Shown: in pieces, positions 41,438 to 50,187 of the stretch
Position numbering within the stretch: the first letter of the stretch is position 1
Layout: every line of letters begins with the position of its first letter
Source: an uncultured Opitutaceae bacterium
GTDB lineage: Bacteria > Verrucomicrobiota > Verrucomicrobiia > Opitutales > Opitutaceae
Direction of reading: 5' to 3'
Length of the DNA: 64,000 nucleotides
Assembly: GCA_937902925.1 (NCBI GenBank)
Contig: CALFNN010000102.1
Location: 62,001-126,000 of the forward strand
Position numbers and translations under genes: made by a program
The notes under the pieces: model-generated
Databases searched by the model: none
What the model was told of the DNA's origin: nothing
Seen by the model: the letters and a program-made list of their open reading frames with translations, nothing else

Positions 41438-41758
41438 ATGAAAAATCGCACTGATGGCACCACGACCGCTGAAACTCCCGAAGAACTCCTCGCGCACATG
41501 TCGCGCCTGATGGAAGAGGCGGAAAGCATGCTCGTCGGCCCCGTGGCTGAACAGACGGGCGGCCGTTTCCAGGAACTCAAGGCCCGGCTCGATGCGGCCC
41601 AGACCCGGCTTGCGTCGCTCTACGGCGACGCCCGGAAGAAAGTTGTCGATGGCGCCAAATTCACCGACGAAACCATCCGTTCGCATCCTTATGAGTCGCT
41701 CGCCGTCGCGCTCGGCGTCGGCGTGCTTCTCGGGGCGCTGCTGCGGCGCAACGCATAG
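41438..41758 (+). CDS. YqjD/ElaB-type (DUF883) membrane-anchored protein
   Basis: A 106-residue protein with a long amphipathic helix and the C-terminal block RSHPYESLAVALGVGVLLGALLRRN, the hallmark DUF883 membrane tail. In E. coli YqjD associates with ribosomes at the membrane in stationary phase. First of three tightly spaced genes matching the yqjD-yqjE-yqjK order. Confidence 0.88.
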   Translation: MKNRTDGTTTAETPEELLAHMSRLMEEAESMLVGPVAEQTGGRFQELKARLDAAQTRLASLYGDARKKVVDGAKFTDETIRSHPYESLAVALGVGVLLGALLRRNA

Positions 41759-41770
41759 CGGCCCGCGGTC

Positions 41771-42160
41771 ATGGAAACGCGCCCCTCTGCCCCGCCGGGT
41801 TTGCTCGGCTCTTTCCGCCTGCTCGCCAGCGGCGTCCTGGGTTCGATCCAGGACCGGCTGGAATTGCTGGCGGTCGAGTTACACGAGGAAAAATTCCGGC
41901 TGGTGCAGGTTTTCCTCTGGATCAGCGCGGTCGTGTTCACCGCCATGCTGGCTGTCACGTTTGCGAGCCTCACGGTCGTCTATCTCTTCTGGACCAGCGC
42001 GCGGCTCGCCGTGCTCGGTGGCCTGACGGCACTCTACACCGGGGCGCTCGTGGTCATCATGGTGACGTTTCGCCGTTATCTCGCCCGCCAGCCGCGACCG
42101 TTTGCGGCGACACTGGGCGAGTTGCGGCAGGACCGCGCATGTATCCGGGCGGAGAGCTGA
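41771..42160 (+). CDS. YqjE-type holin-like membrane protein
   Basis: A 129-residue protein of the phage-holin/YqjE family. An amphipathic segment (SIQDRLELLAVELHEEKFRLVQ) leads to two membrane helices, then a basic end. It starts 12 bp after the DUF883 gene. Role unknown, probably stress-related membrane remodelling. Confidence 0.85.
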   Translation: METRPSAPPGLLGSFRLLASGVLGSIQDRLELLAVELHEEKFRLVQVFLWISAVVFTAMLAVTFASLTVVYLFWTSARLAVLGGLTALYTGALVVIMVTFRRYLARQPRPFAATLGELRQDRACIRAES

Positions 42161-42441
42161 TCGCGCTGGGCCGGAGCAAGGCCGTCTTGCGCCGCCGCAT
42201 CACGGTGCGGCGCTGGCAATGCGTCGATGCGGCGACCAGCGCTTCGCGTTCGCTGGCGTGGGTCGACCGCCTGCTCGCCGGCTGGCGGCGGATTTCCCCC
42301 TTGGTGAAACTGGCCGCGGTGCCGCTGGTGTTCCGGTTCCGGCGCCCGCTGGTTCGGCGAACCCGCCGGCTCGCCACGGCGATGCGGTGGCTGCCGTTTG
42401 TGCTCGAGGTGGCGCGCACCGTGCGTGCGGCGTGGCTCTAG
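42139..42441 (+). CDS. small basic YqjK-like protein
   Basis: A 100-residue Arg-rich protein starting 22 bp inside the end of the YqjE-like gene. Position and make-up (basic helix, short hydrophobic PLVKLAAVPLVF, basic helix) match YqjK, third gene of the yqjDEK operon. The sequence is weakly conserved, so the assignment rests mainly on order and pattern. Confidence 0.6.
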   Translation: MYPGGELIALGRSKAVLRRRITVRRWQCVDAATSASRSLAWVDRLLAGWRRISPLVKLAAVPLVFRFRRPLVRRTRRLATAMRWLPFVLEVARTVRAAWL

Positions 42442-42452
42442 CGGTCTTCCGC

Positions 42453-42860
42453 TCAGCCGGCAAGTCCGCGTTCAACCCCCGGGCGCTCGCGGACACTGGG
42501 CGTGGCGGCGCCGAACGGGGCGATGCTTTCGGTCGTTGGGCGGCAGCCCGGCAGCGTGGCGAGCACGAGTTGCTGCAGGCGCGTGACGGATAGCCGCAGC
42601 TTCCATTCGCGACGCAGCCGTCCGCTGTTGGCCGGATGATAGTGAAACTCGGCCACCTCGGCCGAAAACCCGGCGGTGCTGGCCAGCCGGCCCGTGGCGC
42701 GAATCAACTCGAGGTCGGCCTCGAAATAATCGCGTCGCAAGGCGAGAAGTAACCGCAGCCGGCGCGCCCACGGGTAGAGGCAGTCATCCAGGACCCGGCG
42801 TTCGAAATCTTCCGGGCGCACACGGCGCCGCTCGCAATAGAGCGCGGCCAGGGTCTTCAT
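42453..42860 (-). CDS. conserved protein of unknown function
   Basis: A 135-residue protein, convergent with the yqjK-like gene and downstream of an ECF sigma gene on the same strand. It has mixed helices (DDCLYPWARRLRLLLALRRDYFEADLELI, then RLSVTRLQQLVLATLPG) and no signal peptide. Its balanced composition, unlike that of shadow frames, supports a real gene. No family recognised. Confidence 0.55.
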   Translation of the reverse strand: MKTLAALYCERRRVRPEDFERRVLDDCLYPWARRLRLLLALRRDYFEADLELIRATGRLASTAGFSAEVAEFHYHPANSGRLRREWKLRLSVTRLQQLVLATLPGCRPTTESIAPFGAATPSVRERPGVERGLAG

Positions 42861-43004
42861 CGGGGTGGGGTGTCATCGAGATGAACGATCCGGTGGCTCT
42901 CTGTCACCAGCAAAAGCCGTGGCCGCCGCTGCGGTGGACCGGTGCGTGGGCGCCGGGAAGTGGCGGCGCCATCCGCGGGGACGGCGCCCGCCACAGGCGC
43001 TGGC

Positions 43005-43760
43005 TCAAGCGCAAAGGATTTCAATTCCGCCGGCAGGTGGGCGGATCGGGCCGAACCACGCCTCGGGCCGCGCCTCCGGGCCGAATTCCGGGCACGCCTC
43101 CGCCAGAAGCGCCCGGAGGTTTTCGCGCGCGCGCGCGATGCGGCTTTTCACGGTGCCGACGCCGATGCCCAGCTCGCGGGCGATTTCGCCATACGAGTGA
43201 TTCAGGGAATTGCGCAGGACGAGAATCGTGCGGGGTCCATCGCCGAGCCGGTGCATGCAAGCGTCGACGAGCCGGGAGAATTCTTCCGCGGCCGCATCGC
43301 GTGCCGGGCCGGCGGCATCCGTGGCAGCCAGTTCCGCGAACGTGCCGCGCTCGTTGGCGCGCAGGGGACTGTCGAGGGAGACCGTCGCGTGGCGGTGGCG
43401 CCGGACATAATACGAGTAGCGGTTGCGGGCCAGATTGAGGGCGATGCGGTGCAGCCAGGTGGCGAGCGACGCGTCGCCCCGGAAACGGGCGAGGCCGCGG
43501 TGGGCGCGGATGAACGTGTCCTGGGCGACCTCCTCGGCGTCGGCGTGGTTGCGCAACACCGCGAGCCCGACGGCAAACATCCGGCCGCGATGGCGCGCCA
43601 CGATTTCGTCGAAGGCGGCCTCGTCCCCTGCCGTGAAACGGCGCACGAGACCGGCGTCGTGCTGTGCTTCCCGGCGCGACGCGATGGCGCGATCCGAGCG
43701 ATCGGCCCGGCTGCGCATGGATTGATTGAAGGAAGCGGATAGATCAGCGGGAGAGATCAT
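43005..43760 (-). CDS. ECF RNA polymerase sigma factor
   Basis: A 251-residue RpoE-type sigma factor. Region 2 has DEIVARHRGRMFAVGLAVLRNHADAEEVAQDTFIRAHRGL and region 4 has RTILVLRNSLNHSYGEIARELGIGVGTVKSRIARAREN. No membrane segment, unlike the fusions at 8.8-16.5 kb. No anti-sigma gene is adjacent; the following same-strand gene is an unknown small protein. The ATG at 43718 is an alternative start. Confidence 0.9.
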   Translation of the reverse strand: MISPADLSASFNQSMRSRADRSDRAIASRREAQHDAGLVRRFTAGDEAAFDEIVARHRGRMFAVGLAVLRNHADAEEVAQDTFIRAHRGLARFRGDASLATWLHRIALNLARNRYSYYVRRHRHATVSLDSPLRANERGTFAELAATDAAGPARDAAAEEFSRLVDACMHRLGDGPRTILVLRNSLNHSYGEIARELGIGVGTVKSRIARARENLRALLAEACPEFGPEARPEAWFGPIRPPAGGIEILCA

Positions 43761-44119
43761 GCGCCCAGTTTAGTCGTGCGAGACTCCAGCGGACATGGGG
43801 TCTGGGCCTACGCGGACTTAGTCCGAATAGGCCGGGGGGCCGGACGGCGGGCACGGCGGGCGCATGAAGATATTCGTGAGGCGTGTCTTGCGTGACGGTT
43901 TCCACCGTCGGGAATCACGCGTCATGGGGCGCAAAGGAGTGCGGCGCCCCCGGCGGAGAACGGCCGCGTTTTGTTACACGCCGGCGCAGGCGGTGGGTTA
44001 CGATACTCCAAAAGGTAGGTGAGCGCCCCATATCGGCGCGCCTGGCACGGCTGGATTGCCGCGCCAAGCCATGGCGGCGCCCCGGCCGGCGAGAGTCGCC
44101 CGCGAACGAGGCGCGGGAG
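43761..44119. other. intergenic region upstream of the ECF sigma gene
   Basis: This 359-bp gap holds short dyads (CGGAC-TTA-GTCCG near 43815; ACGGT/ACCGT near 43895) and a 52-codon basic ORF from 43864 that I do not accept as a gene. Nothing else is supported. Confidence 0.4.
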
Positions 44120-46741
44120 CTACGTTTTCTTCGCGATGACCTGCGGGGTTCGCTCCATCTGTCCGCGGGTCACGCCAAGCTGATTCAGCAGCTTCAATTC
44201 ACGCCAGAGGTCGGCGCCGGCGATCTCGCCGCGGAGCAGCTGCCCGTAGCGCGTGAGCGTGCGGGCGACTTCTTCGGCGGACTCGTTCACGAATTCCACG
44301 CGGAAGCTGCGTGCGCCGAGTTCGAGCAGGCGCATGACGTATTCCGCGCCGGTCTGCGCGCGGTTGTTGAAGACCGTGTTCCGGCAGCCGGCGTCGGCCT
44401 TGAGCGGCAGCTCGGCGCCGACGCGATCACGCAGGGCGACGCGGTGCGTGTCGCAGGGCCGCCCGCAGTCGCGGTAGTCCTTGCCCGTCGAGAGAAACGC
44501 GCAGAACACGCAATGCTCCATATGAAACATCGGCATGTGCTGGTGCACCGTGATGTCGAACCACGCGCCCGGGGCGGATTGCAGCAGGGCCTCGAGCTGT
44601 GCGATGTTGAGATCGTAACTGGCGGTGACGCGCTCGAGTCCGTAGCGGCGCAGGAAGTAGTCGGCCGTCCACGGATTCGCGACGTTGAGCGAGAAGTCGC
44701 CGCGCTTGCGGTCGGCGGCGAAGAACGCGAGGTGGTCGTAGTTGCGGACGAGGTAGCCGTCCGCATCGCAGGAGCGGACCTGCTTGAGGATCCAGTCCTC
44801 GCCGGGTTTGAAGATGCGCGGCGGAGCGACCCAGATGGAAGAGGGAGAAAGCTGAGCGACTGGCGCCGAGGGCGGGGAATCCTGAAGCTGGCGGAAACGG
44901 CTGACCGCTTCGCGATAGTGTTTGGGATTCTCGAATTCGCAGTAAATCGTGCGGGCACCGGCCGACCAAGCGGCGTCGAGTTGCTCGAGCAGCCGGATGA
45001 CGGCGATGAGTTCGGGTGGCCGGGTGCCATCTTCGTTCCGGGGCTTAAATTCCGGGTTCCGGTATTCGTGGGTCGTCCAGCGCTGCGGTGCGGCGCGGAG
45101 GCGTTCGAGTTCGGCGGTGGCGTCGCGGCGGAGCCGGTTGAGTTCGCTGACGGGCGCGATCACGTCGCCCTCGAGGTAGGATTTCAGCTCGCCGAGCTGG
45201 AACGGCGTGCCGCCGAGGCGGCCGAGTTGTTCGCGGAGGCGGTCGCCGGTGAGCGGCTGTTTCGTGGCGGCCGCCAGCGGGACGGTAGACTCCAGTTTTA
45301 CGACGTGGCCGCGGCCGTCGTTTGCGATGAGCGTGAGCGGCGCGCCGGCGCGGCCGTGGACTTCGAGCGCGATGGGGCGCTGGAAGCGGACCTGGTCGCC
45401 CTCGAACGACGCACGGACCTTGCGGTCAAGGGCGGGATCGTTGGTTTTCCAGACGAGCTGGCCGTTGCGGACGCGACGCCAGTCGATGTCACCGTGACCG
45501 AAACGGAGCGTCGTATCGGGACCGCGCGTGTCGACTTGGTAGACCCGGCCGCCCTCCTCGCGTTCGTCGGGATGGCCGGCGTCGAAGACGATGCCGTCAC
45601 CGGGCTTGAGCGGGGCCGCGAGGCGGAGAGTGACGGATTCGTTGGCGACATGGGCGACTTCGCCGAGAAAAACGCCGCGCTTGGTGCCGAAGCGCGCGTG
45701 GGCGAGTTTTTGGTTGTCGATGCCGCGGAACCAGCCGGTGAAGAGGCCGCGGGAAAAACTCATCTCGAGTTCGTAGCGGGCCGCGGCGGGATCGAAGGCG
45801 GGAGGATTTGCCGGCGGGTTCGCGAACCCACGGCGGTTGGGGACGGCCGCCGCCACCTCCAGCATGACTTTGTCGAGGGCCTGACGGTAAACGCGCGTGA
45901 TGCTGGCGACGTATTCCGGGGATTTGAGCCGGCCCTCGATCTTGAGCGACGCGATGCCGGCCCGGACGAGATCGGGAAGGACCTCGAGGCCGGAGAGATC
46001 CTGCGGACTGAGGAGGTAACGGCGGTCGCCGAGATCGACCTGCCGGCCATCGGCAATGAGATCGTAGGGCAGGCGGCAGGCTTGGGCGCATTCGCCGCGG
46101 TTGGCGGAGCGGCCGCCGAGCGACTCGCTGGTGAGGCACTGGCCGGAATAGGCAACGCAGAGGGCGCCATGGACGAAGACCTCCAAGGGGAGTGACGTGT
46201 GCCCTGCGACGGGCGACGAACCGGTGGATGGCGGCGAGGCGTTGATCTTCGCGATGTCGTCGAGCGAGTTTTCGCGGGCGAGGACGACAAGCTGGACGCC
46301 GAGTTCACGGGCGAAGTCAACGCCGGCGGCGCTCGTGATCGTCATCTGCGTGGAGCCGTGGATGGGGAAGTCGGGCGAGAGCGCGCGGATGAGGCGGCAC
46401 AGGCCGACGTCCTGCACGATCGCGGCGTCGGCGCCGGAGGCGACGATACTGCGGGCGTAGTCTTCGGCGGCGGCGAGTTCGTCGGCGAAGACAAGGGTGT
46501 TGAACGTGACGTAGCCCTTCACACCGCGACGATGGAGAAACTCCATGAGTGCGGGCAGGTCGGCCTGCGTGAAGTTTTTCGCGCGCATCCGGGCGTTGAA
46601 GCGCTCGAGGCCGAAGTAGATCGCGTCGGCGCCGTTCTCGACGGCGGCGCGCGCGCATTCCCAGTCGCCGGCGGGCGAGAGAAGCTCCGGGCGACGCAGC
46701 GGCGCTGCGGGCCGGGCGGACGGTTCGACTTCGGCGGACAT
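44120..46741 (-). CDS. rlhA: U32-family protein, RlhA type
   Basis: An 873-residue U32 peptidase-family protein. The N-terminal barrel has LLSPAGDWECARAAVENGADAIYFG and YVTFNTLVFADEL. The U32 signature region has EVFVHGALCVAYSGQCLTSESLGGRSANRGECAQACRLPY with clustered cysteines. The C-terminal half contains further U32/DUF3656-like segments and Cys-rich MEHCVFCAFLSTGKDYRDCGRPC. In E. coli RlhA hydroxylates C2501 of 23S rRNA, and U32 proteins generally act on RNA or prenyl cofactors rather than as proteases. This one is longer than E. coli RlhA (about 650 residues). Confidence 0.82.
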   Translation of the reverse strand: MSAEVEPSARPAAPLRRPELLSPAGDWECARAAVENGADAIYFGLERFNARMRAKNFTQADLPALMEFLHRRGVKGYVTFNTLVFADELAAAEDYARSIVASGADAAIVQDVGLCRLIRALSPDFPIHGSTQMTITSAAGVDFARELGVQLVVLARENSLDDIAKINASPPSTGSSPVAGHTSLPLEVFVHGALCVAYSGQCLTSESLGGRSANRGECAQACRLPYDLIADGRQVDLGDRRYLLSPQDLSGLEVLPDLVRAGIASLKIEGRLKSPEYVASITRVYRQALDKVMLEVAAAVPNRRGFANPPANPPAFDPAAARYELEMSFSRGLFTGWFRGIDNQKLAHARFGTKRGVFLGEVAHVANESVTLRLAAPLKPGDGIVFDAGHPDEREEGGRVYQVDTRGPDTTLRFGHGDIDWRRVRNGQLVWKTNDPALDRKVRASFEGDQVRFQRPIALEVHGRAGAPLTLIANDGRGHVVKLESTVPLAAATKQPLTGDRLREQLGRLGGTPFQLGELKSYLEGDVIAPVSELNRLRRDATAELERLRAAPQRWTTHEYRNPEFKPRNEDGTRPPELIAVIRLLEQLDAAWSAGARTIYCEFENPKHYREAVSRFRQLQDSPPSAPVAQLSPSSIWVAPPRIFKPGEDWILKQVRSCDADGYLVRNYDHLAFFAADRKRGDFSLNVANPWTADYFLRRYGLERVTASYDLNIAQLEALLQSAPGAWFDITVHQHMPMFHMEHCVFCAFLSTGKDYRDCGRPCDTHRVALRDRVGAELPLKADAGCRNTVFNNRAQTGAEYVMRLLELGARSFRVEFVNESAEEVARTLTRYGQLLRGEIAGADLWRELKLLNQLGVTRGQMERTPQVIAKKT

Positions 46742-46809
46742 CGGAAAAGGTTAACGCCCACCGGTCGTCCGGTGCAAGCTGGCCGGGGCGATCGCGGGCC
46801 GGCGGGGAT

Positions 46810-47748
46810 TTATTTTTCCGGCGGAACCGGCGGGACGGACGTCGGAATCTCGGGGCGGATCGAGAGCGCGGTTTCGGTCGGGAAATCGCGCGGGACGGGG
46901 TAGGTGACCGGGCGGTGCGCGAGCCATTGCAGAGCGCGGATCATGATGGTCTGCACCCCGGCGCACCGCAGGGCGGGCGGTTGCACGTCGTCTTTCCACA
47001 CGTGGCCGAAGGTGGCGTTGTAGATGCGGCCCTTGCCATAGGTGACGACCCACTCGGTCGGCCAGTTCATCTTGGTGCGTGGGTCAAAGCCATAGGAGAG
47101 CACGGTGAGATTGTTGGCCGGGCCGCGCGCGTAGTAATAAACCTCGAGGTGCGGGGTCTTCCATTTCCCGGGCAGGCCGGCATGGATCGGATGCTCGCCG
47201 AGATTGGTGATGACGGTATCGGCCTGCGGACCGTGCCCGGTGCCGAGACCCTCGCCGGCGGGGATGCGCACGAGTTTTTCGTCCGGGTCGATCGCAATGG
47301 CCCAGCCGAAATCCTTTTTCCGCCAGCCGAGGCCGATCATGTCGTTGTAGGCGGGCCAGGCCGGAAATGCATTGTTGGCGGAATGGTAGTCGAACATGCC
47401 GCCGCCGCCGGCGACGTAGTCTTCGAATGCCCGCTGCACGTCCTTGGGCCACGACGGACCGCCGTTGATGTCGTTGCAGGTCTGGAGCACGACATCGTAG
47501 TCCTTGAAGCGCGGTCGCCAGGTGTCCCATCCTGGCGCGCTGGAAGTCGGCGGGGCGGTGGAGACGTCGAGGTCGAAGAGGCCGGTGGGTTGAAGGATGC
47601 CGAGGAGCAGGCCGGTGTTGTAACGCCAGTTGTGGTTGCTGAAGCCGTCGACGATGAGGACCTTGATTTTTGGTGATGGAAGTTCGGCGGCGCACGTGAA
47701 AAACGGCAGCGCCGAGAAGAGAAGCAGGCTGGCGGGGAGGCGTTTCAT
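46810..47748 (-). CDS. exported ThuA-domain protein
   Basis: A 312-residue protein from the ATG at 47748 with a signal peptide ending TCAA. The ThuA-like (trehalose-utilization, glutamine-amidotransferase-fold) domain has IKVLIVDGFSNHNWRYNT, DVVLQTCNDINGG, a catalytic-nucleophile-free GGGGMFDYHSANNAFPAW and KGRIYNATFGHVWKDD. Such proteins are common in Planctomycetes/Verrucomicrobia and linked to sugar metabolism without a proven reaction. The C-terminus is Pro-rich. Confidence 0.82.
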   Translation of the reverse strand: MKRLPASLLLFSALPFFTCAAELPSPKIKVLIVDGFSNHNWRYNTGLLLGILQPTGLFDLDVSTAPPTSSAPGWDTWRPRFKDYDVVLQTCNDINGGPSWPKDVQRAFEDYVAGGGGMFDYHSANNAFPAWPAYNDMIGLGWRKKDFGWAIAIDPDEKLVRIPAGEGLGTGHGPQADTVITNLGEHPIHAGLPGKWKTPHLEVYYYARGPANNLTVLSYGFDPRTKMNWPTEWVVTYGKGRIYNATFGHVWKDDVQPPALRCAGVQTIMIRALQWLAHRPVTYPVPRDFPTETALSIRPEIPTSVPPVPPEK

Positions 47749-47821
47749 CGGGCGGCTTCGAGATTGCACGAAGGGCGGGGCACAGGTCGAGAACGACGGA
47801 CGGAATTCGCCGCTGGCGAAG

Positions 47822-48721
47822 TCAGGTCGTCACAATATCGCCAGCGCGAATGTGTTCGCGCAGGAACGTGAGAAACTGTTCGCCGCCCCGGCTTTGGTAA
47901 CGCTGGAGGTGACGGATGACCACCAGTTCGCGGGTCAGTGCGGCGCCGGTGAGCCGGAGATACGTGAGGGTGTCCCGATCCTCGGGCTGACGCGCGACCT
48001 GTGGCAGGATCGAAATACCGAGGCCCATCGCGACGAGGAGCTTGAGGGTGGCGACTTGGGCGCAGCGATAGCCGACCTTGGGGACGAAATTGTGGTCGCC
48101 GAAGAATTCGCGGATCTGAAGGGCGAGGGTGCTCGAGTCGCCCATCGTGATGAAGGTCTCCTCCGCGAGGTCGTTTACGTTGATATCAGCCCGGCTGGCG
48201 AACGGGTGCTTCTTCGCGACGACCAGCAAGAGGGGTTCGGTCAGGAGTGGCTCGATCGAGATGCGATGGTCCTTGACCGGCAGCGGGACGATCGCGAGGT
48301 CCAGGTCGCCCTCGACGACCTCGCGGACCAGATCGCTGCGGAAATCCTCCCGGGCGTCGACCTGCAGATTGGGATAACGCTCGCGACAGCGCGCGATGAG
48401 CGGCACGAGCAAATAGGGCATGATAGTCTGAACCGCGCCGACCGTGATGCGCCGATCAAGGGAGGGATGGTCGCTGAGTTCTTTCGTGGCGTTGTCGACT
48501 TCGAACAGGATTCGGCGGGCGCGTTCGAGAAAGGTGGTGCCGGCTTCAGTCAGGACGGCCTTGCGACCCAGGCGATGGAACAACTTGTGGCCGACCTCCC
48601 GCTCCAGATTTAGGATCTGTTGGCTGAGCGACGGTTGCGTGATATGGCTGCGTTCGGCGGCACGGGTAAAATTGCCTGTATCGGAGACGGCGACGAAGTA
48701 GCGAAGTTGATCCAGTTCCAT
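47822..48721 (-). CDS. LysR-family transcriptional regulator
   Basis: A 299-residue regulator from ATG 48721. The winged helix has MELDQLRYFVAVSDTGNFTRAAERSHITQPSLSQQILNLEREVGHKLFHR, and a periplasmic-binding-like effector domain follows. The early part resembles OxyR-type members, but I do not see the redox Cys pair of OxyR at the expected place. A T-N11-A palindrome lies in the divergent promoter region (48757-48769), which it should bind. Divergent target: a 60-residue membrane protein. Confidence 0.9.
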   Translation of the reverse strand: MELDQLRYFVAVSDTGNFTRAAERSHITQPSLSQQILNLEREVGHKLFHRLGRKAVLTEAGTTFLERARRILFEVDNATKELSDHPSLDRRITVGAVQTIMPYLLVPLIARCRERYPNLQVDAREDFRSDLVREVVEGDLDLAIVPLPVKDHRISIEPLLTEPLLLVVAKKHPFASRADINVNDLAEETFITMGDSSTLALQIREFFGDHNFVPKVGYRCAQVATLKLLVAMGLGISILPQVARQPEDRDTLTYLRLTGAALTRELVVIRHLQRYQSRGGEQFLTFLREHIRAGDIVTT

Positions 48722-48756
48722 AGCCAACGCCAATGAAATAGATAGGTAAGTGCGAT

Positions 48757-48769
48757 TTCAACTATTGAA
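48757..48769. promoter_or_regulatory. LysR-type binding box
   Basis: TTCAA-CTA-TTGAA is a perfect 5-bp dyad with the T-N11-A form typical of LysR sites. It sits 36 bp before the LysR gene start and overlaps the -35 zone of the divergent gene. Confidence 0.65.
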
Positions 48770-48779
48770 TGATGTGCCG

Positions 48780-48785
48780 TATAAT
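48780..48785 (+). promoter_or_regulatory. -10 element of the small membrane protein gene
   Basis: A consensus TATAAT lies at 48780-48785, and the LysR box occupies the -35 region with 17-bp spacing. Transcription would start near 48792, 43 bp before the ATG at 48835. Confidence 0.65.
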
Positions 48786-48834
48786 AGGCCCGTCGAACCT
48801 GTCATGGGTGCGACAAACGAAAGACAAATACATC

Positions 48835-49017
48835 ATGAAGAATAACATCATCGCTACAACGGTTCTCCTCGGCGTTCTCGCTGCTGCCGTTAAATTGCTT
48901 TCTGTCCGTTCCCCGGTCAGTGTGGATTCCGTCGTCGGCTACGGCTGCATTTTGATGCTGCTGGGGCTCGCGGCCATGGAATACCGCATTACCTGGAAAC
49001 AGCTCTTCGGCCGCTAA
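48835..49017 (+). CDS. 60-residue membrane protein
   Basis: Starts MKNNIIATTVLLG and has two hydrophobic segments (about 5-20 and 33-50) with a short charged end (YRITWKQLFGR). It has its own promoter (TATAAT) with an overlapping LysR box and a strong terminator, so it is a monocistronic gene under LysR control. Base use is AT-richer than the surroundings. No family recognised. Confidence 0.72.
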   Translation: MKNNIIATTVLLGVLAAAVKLLSVRSPVSVDSVVGYGCILMLLGLAAMEYRITWKQLFGR

Positions 49018-49046
49018 GCTAAAGCCGAAGAAGAAACCCTGCAACA

Positions 49047-49075
49047 GGGGCCCGGAGCAATCCGGGCCCCTTTTT
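49047..49075 (+). terminator. Rho-independent terminator of the small membrane protein gene
   Basis: A perfect 10-bp stem GGGGCCCGGA / TCCGGGCCCC with a GCAA tetraloop is followed by five T residues at 49071-49075. Confidence 0.93.
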
Positions 49076-49120
49076 ATTGCCCGCGTGACAGCAGGCGGGA
49101 TCCGGGCGAAAGTATTTTGT

Positions 49121-49139
49121 CGGGTCCAAGACAAACCCG
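49121..49139. promoter_or_regulatory. dyad just before the ECF sigma start
   Basis: CGGGT-N9-ACCCG lies 8 bp before the ATG at 49147, after TATTTTGT. It may be an autoregulatory or translation-control hairpin. Weak evidence. Confidence 0.3.
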
Positions 49140-49146
49140 GCGGGCC

Positions 49147-49701
49147 ATGACGCTATTGAGGCAAACAACGCCAGACTCCGAACGCATGGAGGATGCCCTT
49201 AACGATGACTCTTGGAAGACTTGGTTTCAGCTCAACGGCCCGAAGCTGCTGCTTTGCGCCCGCCAGTGGACTCGATCGCAAGCCGACGCAGAGGACGTCG
49301 TGCAGGAGGCTTTTGTCCGTTTTTGGCGGCACCAACGGCGGCTGCCCGGAAACCCAATGGCGCTCCTGGTCACATCCGTGCGCCGCTCGGCGTTGGATCT
49401 TGGCCGCCGGGAATCGCGCCGGCTGGCGCGCGAGGAACGCGCGGGGGCGGGCGATCCGGAGTGCGATTCATTGTTTGTCGCATCGGCCGGTGACGCCGGG
49501 CGCCATGAGGCCGTCGAATCGGCGCTGTGGCGGCTGCCTGATGAACAACGTGAAGTCATCGTCCTCAAGATCTGGGGCGAACTTACCTTCGAGCAGATTG
49601 CCACCCAGTTGGGAATCTCACCCAATACCGCCGCTTCACGTCACCGGTATGCGCTTGTCGCGCTCCGTCGTGAACTGACCGCCGCCGACTGCCATGGATG
49701 A
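49147..49701 (+). CDS. ECF RNA polymerase sigma factor
   Basis: A 184-residue ECF sigma factor from the ATG at 49147. Region 2 (WTRSQADAEDVVQEAFVRFWRHQRRL) and region 4 (LPDEQREVIVLKIWGELTFEQIATQLGISPNTAASRHRYAL) are clear. Its end overlaps the next gene by 8 bp; that gene encodes a membrane protein that is probably its anti-sigma factor. Confidence 0.92.
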   Translation: MTLLRQTTPDSERMEDALNDDSWKTWFQLNGPKLLLCARQWTRSQADAEDVVQEAFVRFWRHQRRLPGNPMALLVTSVRRSALDLGRRESRRLAREERAGAGDPECDSLFVASAGDAGRHEAVESALWRLPDEQREVIVLKIWGELTFEQIATQLGISPNTAASRHRYALVALRRELTAADCHG

Positions 49702-50164
49702 CGATCTCACGCAATTCGAGGCCGAGTTGAAGCGATTGCGGCCAGCGCCACTGCCGCGCGGGTTGGTTGCCCGGCTGGAGGCGGAACTGGCCCCGGTCGG
49801 CCGGCGAACTTCGCCGGCCTGGTGGCTTTGGGCGGGAGTGCTGCCAGTGGCAGCCGCGTTTGCCGTCATGATTGTCCTTGCCGCCAACTCCGACGGCACA
49901 CGCACTCCAAGCCCGGCGGCGCGGAAGAACGCCGCCGCCTTGGTGGCGCCCGCACCAGCGGCGTTCAAACCCATCGCCGCCGAGAATCTCCTCTACGCAA
50001 CGCAAGACGAGGGACTGGTCACGCTCGCCGACGGCACGCCCGCGCGCCGTGAGCGGCTGAGTTACGTCGACACGATCACATGGAGGAATCCCCGCACCAA
50101 CGCCTCCGTGCACTGGAGCGTGCCGCGCGAGGAAGTGCGCGTTGTGCCCGTTAATTTTCAGTAA
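49694..50164 (+). CDS. probable membrane anti-sigma factor
   Basis: A 156-residue protein. A short cytoplasmic N-terminal domain (about 1-38) is followed by one membrane helix (WWLWAGVLPVAAAFAVMIVLAA) and a small periplasmic part. The overlap with the sigma gene and this topology are classic for anti-sigma factors. No zinc (HxxxCxxC) motif was seen, so it is not a ZAS type. Confidence 0.7.
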   Translation: MDDDLTQFEAELKRLRPAPLPRGLVARLEAELAPVGRRTSPAWWLWAGVLPVAAAFAVMIVLAANSDGTRTPSPAARKNAAALVAPAPAAFKPIAAENLLYATQDEGLVTLADGTPARRERLSYVDTITWRNPRTNASVHWSVPREEVRVVPVNFQ

Positions 50165-50187
50165 CCCGAAATCAACCCTCCGCCACC

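Noticed and set aside
43864-44022. 52-codon basic ORF starting MKIFVRRVLRDG
   Set aside because: No ribosome-binding site, very Arg-rich, no family; too weak to call a gene.
43883-46195. 770-codon open frame opposite the U32 gene
   Set aside because: The minus-strand frame has clear U32 family blocks and cysteine clusters; the plus frame has no recognisable protein features.
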